Assembly (NCBI GenBank): GCA_030737835.1
Contig: CM060854.1
Span: 11,651,272-11,715,271, forward strand
Direction of reading: 5' to 3'
From: Acorus gramineus
Lineage: Eukaryota; Streptophyta; Magnoliopsida; Acorales; Acoraceae
Length of the DNA: 64,000 bases
Position 1 is the first letter of the stretch; each line of letters begins with the position of its first letter. The notes below the pieces were generated by a model. That model saw nothing but the letters and a program-made list of their open reading frames with translations, was not told the origin of the DNA and did not search any database. The position numbers and the translations under genes were made by a program. This document shows, one piece after another, positions 56,086 through 64,000 of the stretch.

Positions 56086-58928
56086 ATATAATATGCTTAA
56101 AAAATAATGACTTTAAAAAAGTGTCTCGCTAAACAATTATATAATACATAAATCTTATGATAAAATGTTATTCAAAACATGTCAGGTGAAAAACTTCTCA
56201 TTTAAGGAATACATGATGTCATAAAACACTCTTCTCAAAACTATATAATGAGTATGAATGCAACAGACACGCATGCCCTCTTTCCACGACACCTAGCCGC
56301 AGAGATTTCACTTTGGAAATCGGGCCACGTAGACATAGCCACCTAGACTTTGGTCCATTATAGACTGCAGCCACCTAGACGATTTAATGCATGCACAATC
56401 AAAACTACTTATTCCTTCAAGTATACAGCATGCGACAATTTTCATAAATCCCATAATTTCCAATGCATATGACATATCCAAAATATCAACCTATATGAAG
56501 ATAACATGCTCATAAACTTCATGCAAGATAGATTTCATAATCACAAAAATAACATGATGCTGAAATGTATACATATATTTTGATTTGCAAATAATATAGA
56601 GACATCCACTCACCTCTAGTACACGCAATACAAACCGATGCACGTGCATGAACGCTACACACTCGCACGTGGATAACCCTAGCATAACAATTACGCAATC
56701 AATCATCAATAAATAAGAAAATCATTAAATCATGACAAACAACTGACAAACAACTTACAACAACACTCGGCCCAATAATCCCAAGAGCCCATACCTAATA
56801 GACCTACAATCCGCAACTCACTTCAAAGGCCTAACAAAAATCCAACTCTGAATAAATATTAAAATATTCGTATACTCAAAATGATCCGATAATCAATATC
56901 CATTTATTCCATAAGACATATAATTGATCAATCCTAGAATAAATATTTAGACAAATCCAATAAGGCTCAACTATAATTCCAATGATCGAAATAACTCAAT
57001 CCAATCAATTTACATCCAAATAACAATAATATCTAATTAATATTCATTGATCCCACTAAACCAAATTAATTGATTTAAGATCCAATTTGAGCCACCAAGA
57101 TCAATAAAATCATCAAAACCCAAAAATAAAATTATACTCATTAAAGATCCATTTGGGATCTCTTTAATCTCTAAAATTCATCAAACTTGGTCATGAAGCA
57201 AAATATTTGAATTCTAAGAAACTGCAAAGAAATCTTTGAAAAATCATAACTTTCTACCTGTAACTCCGAACTAGATGATTCATGATTCGTTGGAAAGATC
57301 TTTTCAAAACGTATTTCTGTTTGTCAAATACATTTTTTCCAGAACAATCCCTTCAAGGTGAAAAACACAATTTAACGTCCAGGTATATAATCAACCAGAA
57401 AATAACCCTTAAATCCCCAAAACCAATAAATCTAGTTTGATCTTAAGAAATCTTCCGAGATCCATTGAAATCAAATCAAATAATCATCTAATTAAAATCA
57501 ATCAACCATAATCCTAATCCATTAACCTTCTTCCCCAAATAATCGTTTGACACAATCATCCCCTAACAAAATAAATTAAAACACTAAACAACAAACTCAA
57601 TAGAGAATGATTTCTTACCTTGGTTTGGTCTTGATCACAACACCCACCGTTATCGTCTCTTGTGGTCTTCGATAGGATGGGGCACCCTTATGAAATTTAG
57701 ATGCAAACCCTAACCCAAATGTAAAGTTGAAAGGAGTTTTACTAAAATTACATAACGACCCCTTAAGTATTCTAGGTTTACAACTAAGTCCTTATTTGAT
57801 TTATAGACTGATCCCTATTCGATTTACAAACAGATCCCTGAAGGCTATTAAAAGGTACTCTGGATTCGCAACCAGATCCCTGGGCCCAATAACTTGACAC
57901 AAAATCCTAAAAACCTAATTTTCCGAGATTCAAATCTCACCAAATTTTAACCAAAGTATCTTGAGACTATACAAATCTCTAGAAAAATATAAAATAAATA
58001 TTTCAACATCAATTTATAATTATCATAATTATAAATCAAATTGGACCCATTTGGGCCCACCGCCAAATCTAAAAATGAAATAATTAAATTTTAATTTAAA
58101 ATTTTCATTATATTTTTAAAATAAATATTTAAGGCTGAAAAATACAGAGACGTTGCGATTCCCTAGAAGCTTAGGCTTAATTATCCTTTGGAGATATGGA
58201 GTAGATGTATTTTTATCTAATTCTAATACAGAGTGGTATCAGAGGATAGGTTCAACCCTCGGACTGTAGGTTATGGATATATTAGTTGGCTTAGAGCTTA
58301 GGTTTACGATTCCCTGTAAGCATAGGCTTAATTACCCTTTGGACATATGGAGTAGATGTATTTTTATCTGGCTCTGATACAGAGTGGTATCGAAGCGTAG
58401 GTTAAACTCTTGGACTGTAGGTTATGGCCATCTTAGTTGACCTGTTGAGTTGAGGGTCTAAGCTCGAATAACCTAAGGAGATTAAGTTTTGCTATCCTAT
58501 AGAAAAATCTGGTTGGGCTATTTTGGTTACCTGAGAATGTTGGTTGTGGAGCTTAGGGTAATCTTTTATGTTTAGTTATTCTATCGGAGCTTAATAAGAC
58601 CTATATGATATTTCCCTTTGAAGCCAGGGATAGGCTTAGAGTGTATTAGGATGCATTGCATATAGGGTTTGCATTCTAACCGTTTGTTTGTTTTGTTATT
58701 GTGAAATTTTGGTGGAACTAGCGCACCAAAGAGGTTGAGATTTGTTCTCAATGTTCTACATGGCTAAGCGTTTGCGACCTTTGAAAATGTTATTTATGTT
58801 TAATGGCAACGTGAAAGGCACATTTAATTTGTGAATGTGCATCATGGTAAGTTATTTTTTATTCCTAATGTTGGGAATGTCATTAGTGTCATAATTGCCC
58901 CTTTTGTGTTGTATAAGTTGGACCATTT
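56086..58928. other. AT-rich, probably retrotransposon LTR or untranslated sequence
   Basis: No coding domain. The middle (57150-57700) has features seen in plant gypsy LTRs, such as CTGTAACTCCGAACTAG and CGTTGGAAAGATC. 58155-58300 and 58305-58450 are a tandem duplication of about 150 bp, each with GGAGTAGATGTATTTTTATCT and an ACAGAGTGGTATCRRAG primer-site-like motif. LTR ends could not be fixed. The boundary to the gypsy pol fragment is near 58930. Confidence 0.4.
58155..58450. repeat. Tandem duplication of about 150 bp with PBS-like motif
   Basis: Two units starting CGATTCCCT-AAGC-TAGGCTTAATTA, each ending in CTGTAGGTTATGG. Both contain GAGTGGTATC-AG, which resembles the initiator-tRNA-Met primer site (TGGTATCAGAGC). 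It may be the leader of a retroelement whose body is lost. Confidence 0.65.
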
Positions 58929-58936
58929 ATGGTTTG

Positions 58937-59585
58937 GGACGTAAATAGACCTGACTTGTGTAATAAACATCATATAGAACTCTATCACTCCACACCATAC
59001 TATCCTCAAGGAAATGGGCAAGCAGAGGCTACTAACAAAACCTTACTCAGGATCATCAAAAAGACAATAGAAACACACAAAGCTACTGACTGGCCTGACA
59101 AGTTAGTTGATGCCCTCTGGGCTTTCTGAACCTCTATCCGAACGTCCGCAGGCAAGACCCCATATTCACTTACATTCGGGGTAGAAGCAGTAGTACCCTA
59201 CGAAATTCATATCCCATCATTAAGGGTTGTATTAGATGAGGACTTATAGCTCGAAGAAAGAAGAGAAGCGCTCCTACTACGCCTTGAATTATTAGACGAG
59301 AAGAGGTTAAGAGCTGCAGACCATGCCCAGGCCTACCAAAGGAGGGTGGCAAGGGCATTTGAAAAGAAAGTAATAGAGAGAAAATTTAAAATTGGGGAGA
59401 TGGTACTCAAGCAAATCATTCCATCAAGGCAGCCCCATCCAAAAGGCAAGCTGCAATTCACATGGGAGGGACCCTATGTGATCACCCATGCCTATTCCGA
59501 GAATGCCTACCACTTGGCGGATGCTGAAGGAGTCGAAATCTCAGGTTCGTGGAATGCACTTTATCTAAAGAAATTCCATGCATAA
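58937..59585 (+). pseudogene. Ty3/gypsy integrase C-terminal part
   Basis: The frame reads YYPQGNGQAEATNKTLLRII (the E of the DDE triad is in QAE), then WPDKLVDALWAF, a stop, and GKTPYSLTFGVEAVVPYEI. The tail is VIERKFKIGEMVLKQI followed by KLQFTWEGPYVITHAYSENA, YHLADAEGVEI and a final KKFHA with TAA. Two stops interrupt it (after WAF near 59128, and near 59248). The first two-thirds of pol is absent to the left, so the element is truncated there. The last ORF segment (59346-59585) is intact. Confidence 0.9.
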
Positions 59586-62150
59586 AACTATCAATACTTG
59601 AGAAATCTTATTCTTTCTTCCTGTGAATTCCAGCGTTTAGTGCTTGATGATAGGATTATATGACTCTTAAAGATGACTAGTATTTTATTTGAACTCAGTC
59701 TCACCAATCATTCCACCTCCATCACACAAGTATGACTTAGGAATTGGTTTACCTGATAAAAGGAAAAGTTTTCTACCCTGTAGACTGGGACAATTTTAAA
59801 ACCTCAAAGCATCTCCCCTTTATTCTTGCTCTTATCTGTATCAACCCGAAAGTCAATGAGGAATTGCCCTAGACCTGGCATATGTCCCAAAACTTAATCT
59901 TGCACCATACAAACACTTCTAGAGGGGAAGCAGAAAAGAACAAGGGTGAAAAATAGAAAATCCCCCCCCCCCCCTCAAAACAAAAAAAGGAAAGGCAATG
60001 AGAGGCCGAAAAGCAAAACGACACCCAAACAAACGGATTATACTCTCTATCAAAGGCACAATTGCCGACAAAAACAATATATGCTAAACAAAAGGCTATA
60101 CTCTCCACCCAAAACACGGGTACACGCCCGGTGGGCTGTACTCTCCATCCAAATAAAGAAGTGGTAATAAGAAGAAAGCCAGAGGGGCCTAGAAAGTAGG
60201 ACATATGCCAGACTGGGACAATTCTAAAAATTGCCGCAAGGAAGATATTACTCTCACCCCATTCACCCCCTCTTTTATTTTCTGCAATGAGGTTAGAATT
60301 GAACTATGTCTACTTGGAAATGCAAAATTTCAACTAAAGGTAGACCTTTCCCTATGTTTACAACAGCACACACCATCACATGATTTCATTTAAGGTCTTG
60401 CTTGTCTAATAGAAGCTTATTTGACTTGATTCCTGGTATGTTAATGGATTTCCTAGCATGATTAGAATAATATGAATAACCATTTGAGAGCCATGAATTT
60501 GAGAAATTGCCACCTTAAGCCAATACCTTTCAAATGTAATCTAGGTGACCACAAGGACCCCTCTTCAGGGACTTAATGGTATCTTTTACTTTAAGAAATT
60601 GAAAACATCGCCCTCTCACATGAAAAATCAATTGAAGAATTAAAATGCTCCCTTATGCCACTCATACTTATGCATAAGCTTGTATTTTCCTTTTCCAAAC
60701 ACTTAGGCATTCAATTTTCTTAAAACATCACAATTGATTCCCCATACCAAGAGAAAATTGCCCTTATTACTCTCATTTCATACCCTTCCACACATATTTG
60801 AAAAGGAAAATTGCCCCACTCTCACACACACCTGAAAATTTTCCCACTCTCACATGTTCTCACACTTAGAGTCACCTAGACTCCCTTTTCTTTATGTCGC
60901 GCATGGTTTCAGCTCACACTTCTTTTCCTCGCTTTATTCTCAACCACCTTAGATGGGTTGTAGCCCTTGACAATTCAAGCAAGAGGGGCTTGAAAGTTAA
61001 TGCAGGGGCATAATCCAAATAGATTTAACACTTGGTTCATGGAAAGAATGTTTTTACAGGTTTTAAAGGTTGATCAAGCAGGGACTTTCAACAGTAGCAG
61101 CAAGCCAGCAGAATCAAAAGATTACCCAGGCAAGGGGCAGCTAGTTTCAACAAGCCGCCGAGTCTTGGACGACTACACTCAACATGCCCCCCCCCCACCT
61201 TTTTTCTCAGGTTAAATTCACAGTCCACGGGTGGCTAAAGAGCACTAGCCGCCTACCTCTGAGCGGTAGTTTACACATGTCGCCCCTTACCTGTTGCCCA
61301 AACTGCTCTGTCAGTCCAGTTTTAAATCAACTCTTCAAACAACTATAAAAGTCATTTCTTTCCAAAACCTGTATATACACATTCCATACACATATACACT
61401 CCTAAACCTATATAAAATACAAATCAAAAGTGGCCAAAAACCAAAATTGTAAACCAAACCATACACCCATACACTGACCTCCAAACATTCCTCCACTTAT
61501 ACACCAAAACCATATATCAATCCATACACCAACTCTCAAAAACATTCACCACACACATACATACACATTGACCAAGATCCAAGAGGCCATTTCAAAACTA
61601 AAACACCCATATCCACTTACATAAATCATCCATAAACCAAAGGGAAGTTATGAATTGTTCATAAACGGAAAGGTACACCTAAGTAAAACTAAAAACCATA
61701 AAAATAAAGTTTTTATAAAGATAACAAAAGATAAGTAGAGGTCCACCAAAGCTCCAAATCCAAATGTCTTGAGCTGTGCATCATCAAGATAATCACCTGA
61801 GCCAAAAGAAAAGAAGAAAACATGAATTCTTTGCCATACATATGATTCTTCTATTAAAACCAAGACAAAAATTACCCTAGAGATCGCTTAAGCCAAGAGA
61901 GAGATGAAAACTTAAAGTTCGTTTCCACAAACTCCTAAGTTTTCTACCAAAGGCTAAAAAAAAAGGGTATACCTCAGAGTATCGTCATCCGCGGGAGGCT
62001 GGGTTGAGGAGGAACGTCCTGACTCTGCTAAGATGGCGGTGGCGGCTGATGAGAAGACTGAACCTTCAGAGTATTCTGGACCACGGGAGTCTCCCTCACT
62101 GAAGAGGCGACCCTAGCATACCTCCCACGACTTTAAGACGCCGAGGGATG
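59586..62150. other. Non-coding region between gypsy pol and its antisense gene
   Basis: C/A-rich on this strand. It has C-runs at about 59962-59974 and 61187-61196. At 61134-61158, 61229-61253 and about 61260-61285 it has diverged GGCGGCTAG...TAGCCGCC-type palindromes like those in the LTRs at 39272 and 53590. No genes are recognised. By position it corresponds to the pol-to-antisense-gene spacer of Tat-type elements. Confidence 0.5.
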
Positions 62151-62327
62151 GGAAGTTGTACTCAATGAAGCCCCGGTGGCCCAAGAAGCAGAAACGGAGT
62201 ACTCTTGCTCGAGAGGGAGAAGGTCTAGGTCCACCTCGGTCATGGCCCCTCCACCAACCGATTCCACCCTCTTGGTGGCTTCCCAGAGGTGGATTTGCTA
62301 GATGTCTCTATCTCTCTTCTCTAACCT

Positions 62328-63920
62328 CTAGCGAAGACGTTCCTCCACTCCTCTCGATCGATCCTCGACCGCCCTCAACCTCTCCAGAAGCTCGCGTGCC
62401 CTCACCTCCGCAACATGGAACCTCTCCTCGCTCGATCGAAGCGCATCTCGATCCCTATCCCCGGCCGCCTGAAGGGAGCGAACCGGGTCTCCCACCAAAC
62501 CACCGAGAACGCCCACCGATATCTCCAACTCCAACACCCTCGCCTTGAGGGAATCTCGCCCACGACGCAGGACGGATAACTCCTCCTCCCTCGATGCAAT
62601 CTCGGACCTCAGCTGGCCCGTCTCCTCCTTTGCCCTAGTGGCCATCTCCCTCGCCTGATCAAGCTCCATCCTCGTGACCATCAACTTGCTCCGGGCCACG
62701 TCTAACTCCCTCGCCAACTCGAGCTCTCGCTCAGAAACCATGGATGGAGGAGGAGAAGAGGAGGAAGAAGCACTGTCGGCCCTCGCCAACGCCTCCACCT
62801 GAACCTCGAGGACTCGCACCTGATCCTGCAGACGGCGCCTCTGATTTCTCAAGCGCTCCACTTGCTCAGTCCTCTCTTGGAGGTGTTGGTTGGCAGCTTC
62901 TAACTTCTTCTCCAATTTATTCATTTCAAACTATACAAAACATATATACACATTAAAAACATTCAAGAGAAGAAGGAAATGGAAAGAAAAAGAAAAAGGA
63001 AAAGTCCAAGGTTATAAGCTCATAAGAGTCCGGGATCTCCTCCTCCATGGTCCCAAGGATGCCCACGTACTCCTGACGATACCAAGCCAAGTAGCCTTCG
63101 TTTGACATCACATCAGGGCGGCGCTCAACCAAAGTACCCCTCTCGACCCATCCCCTCAAGTACACTGCATAATTCCTCGGGAGGTTTGTACCCCGAGGAA
63201 TGTCGGCCACCGGATTCAGAGGACGCTTTGGCGTAGGAGCGGGCACCCACTGATAATACCTGAGCTGATGGACCTTGTGATACCTGGCCTGTTGAGGGGG
63301 AGGCCCAACAGTCCCAAGAGGCCTATGGATTAGGTGAGGGTGAGGATGAGGGTTTGGTATTTAATCTCACATTGCCTAATGGAAGGAGATAGTCTGTGCT
63401 TATATGTGAGCACAAGTCTTACACACCAAGACACATTTTAAAGCCATGAGCCCACTTAGGGGCAAAGCGGATAATTTCTTCCTGTGTAAGTCTGGGGCGT
63501 TACAATTGGTATAAGAGCCTATCCATTACGCGATGGTGGGTGTGGTTGGCCCCTCACGAGGACGTGTGACCTATTAGGGGGGCTGATTGTGATGCCCGGC
63601 CTGTTGAGGGGGAGGCCCAACAGTCCCAAGAGGCCCATGGATTGGGTGAGGTTGAGGGTTTGGTATTTAGTCCCACATCACCTAATGGGAAGAGATAGTC
63701 TATGCTTATATGTGAGCACAGCTCTAACACACCAAGACGCGTTTTAAACCCGTGAGCCCATTTAGGGGCAAAGCGGACAATTTCCTGCTATGTAAGCCTG
63801 GGGCGTTACAGACCACCCGACTAATCGCGTGAAAGACAACCTCATTGAAGAAGATCAGCCAGACATCTCTCAAGAGCTCCTCAGAGACATCCTCCTCCGT
63901 GTATGGCCTCCACGTCATCT
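62328..63920 (-). pseudogene. Antisense PMD/coiled-coil gene of the gypsy element, split by a TRIM
   Basis: Minus strand. 63918-63811 reads WRPYTEEDVSEELLRDVWL then IFFNEVVFHAISRVV. After the TRIM the same frame resumes at 63275 (HQLRYYQWVPAPTPKRPLNP, then TMEEEIPDSYELI), matching the PMD gene at 42033-42378. A likely intron precedes the last part, 62924-62328, a long coiled coil starting MNKLEKKLEAANQHLQERTE, with heptads such as ERELELARELDVARSKLM. The N-terminal part lies beyond the window. The PMD is found in Arabidopsis silencing factors MAIN/MAIL1 and in plant transposons. The role in this element is unknown. The coding frame away from the TRIM looks fairly well kept. Confidence 0.75.
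63276..63810 (+). mobile_element. TRIM inserted in the antisense PMD gene
   Basis: LTR 1 is 63276-63504 (TGTGATACCTGGCC to GGGGCGTTACA) and LTR 2 is 63588-63810 (TGTGATGCCCGG to GGGGCGTTACA). PBS TGGTATAAGAGC (63507-63518) starts two bases after LTR 1 and differs at one base from the initiator-tRNA-Met site. A purine tract ATTAGGGGGGCTGAT precedes LTR 2. Flanks GACCT (63271-63275) and GACCA (63811-63815) are a 4-of-5 target duplication. Same family as 55561-56085, in the opposite orientation. Non-coding. Confidence 0.9.
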
Positions 63921-64000
63921 ACAAAAAAGATACCAAACAATAAGAAGAGAGCATAGTCAAAAGAAAATCTAAATAAAAGCTAGAGATCCAGAAAATATAC
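63921..64000. other. Window end inside the gypsy antisense gene region
   Basis: AT-rich, probably intron of the PMD gene on the minus strand (AG acceptor-like CTACAAAAAAG context near 63920). The 3' LTR of the element would lie beyond the window. Confidence 0.35.

Noticed and set aside
58155-58450. Primer-binding site of a complete LTR retrotransposon
   Set aside because: The motif occurs in both tandem units but no LTR ending in CA lies just upstream and no matching LTR is in the window, so I list only the duplication.
1-64000. tRNA, rRNA, snRNA or viral (pararetrovirus-like) genes
   Set aside because: Reading both strands I found no cloverleaf with proper box A/B spacing apart from the SINE-like unit, no rRNA motifs, and no movement-protein or coat-protein domain beside the RT regions. 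All RT sequences belong to LINE, gypsy or copia types.

Overview
This is nuclear DNA of a flowering plant. The evidence is one intron-rich host gene with GT-AG splice sites and a TATA promoter, set in AT-rich DNA dominated by plant transposons: Ty3/gypsy Tat-type, Ty1/copia, CACTA, hAT- and Mutator-type miniature elements, LINEs, a SINE-like element and TRIMs. The species cannot be named from sequence alone. I see no bacterial, organellar or viral genes, no rRNA, no CRISPR and no convincing tRNA gene.

Layout. 371-2054 is a decayed LINE. 2223-7697 holds the only host gene I can support: an apparently intact eight-exon gene for a 272-residue Bin3/MePCE-type RNA methyltransferase, with a miniature transposon in intron 2 and a tandem duplication in intron 4. 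8750-25669 is a complete but decayed Tat-lineage LTR retrotransposon: LTRs, PBS, gag-protease-RT-RNase H-second RNase H-integrase, a roughly 96-bp tandem array, two antisense genes, PPT and 3' LTR. A 3.3-kb solo LTR of another family sits inside it with a perfect 5-bp target duplication. 25670-37770 is AT-rich intergenic DNA with many miniature and foldback elements and two 5'-truncated LINEs. 37921-44847 is a foldback element opened by a block containing pieces of the 3.3-kb-LTR family, a second LTR family built around GC-rich hairpins, and a broken plant-mobile-domain (PMD) gene. 45330-46885 holds a SINE-like element, a foldback element and a LINE tail. 47965-52281 is a CACTA element whose antisense gene encodes a DUF8039-like domain and a Ulp1-type cysteine protease. 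52846-56085 holds a hAT-type miniature element, an LTR fused to a copia RT fragment, and a TRIM. 58937 to the end is the 3' part of a gypsy element with integrase on the plus strand and a PMD/coiled-coil gene on the minus strand, the latter split by another TRIM.

How the parts relate. Nesting gives an order of events. The Tat element landed in an older repeat and was later hit by the solo LTR. Paralogous segments at 27300-28232 and 47893-53577 act as filled and empty sites for a MITE, the CACTA element and a hAT-type element. Three retroelement-derived loci carry genes in or next to retroelement sequence, on the strand opposite to pol wherever pol is present. Two of these genes are Transposase_28-like paralogues and two are PMD genes.

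Limits. All calls rest on reading the sequence and recalled family motifs; no database search was run. Boundaries given with a target duplication are exact to the base as read. Others are approximate.
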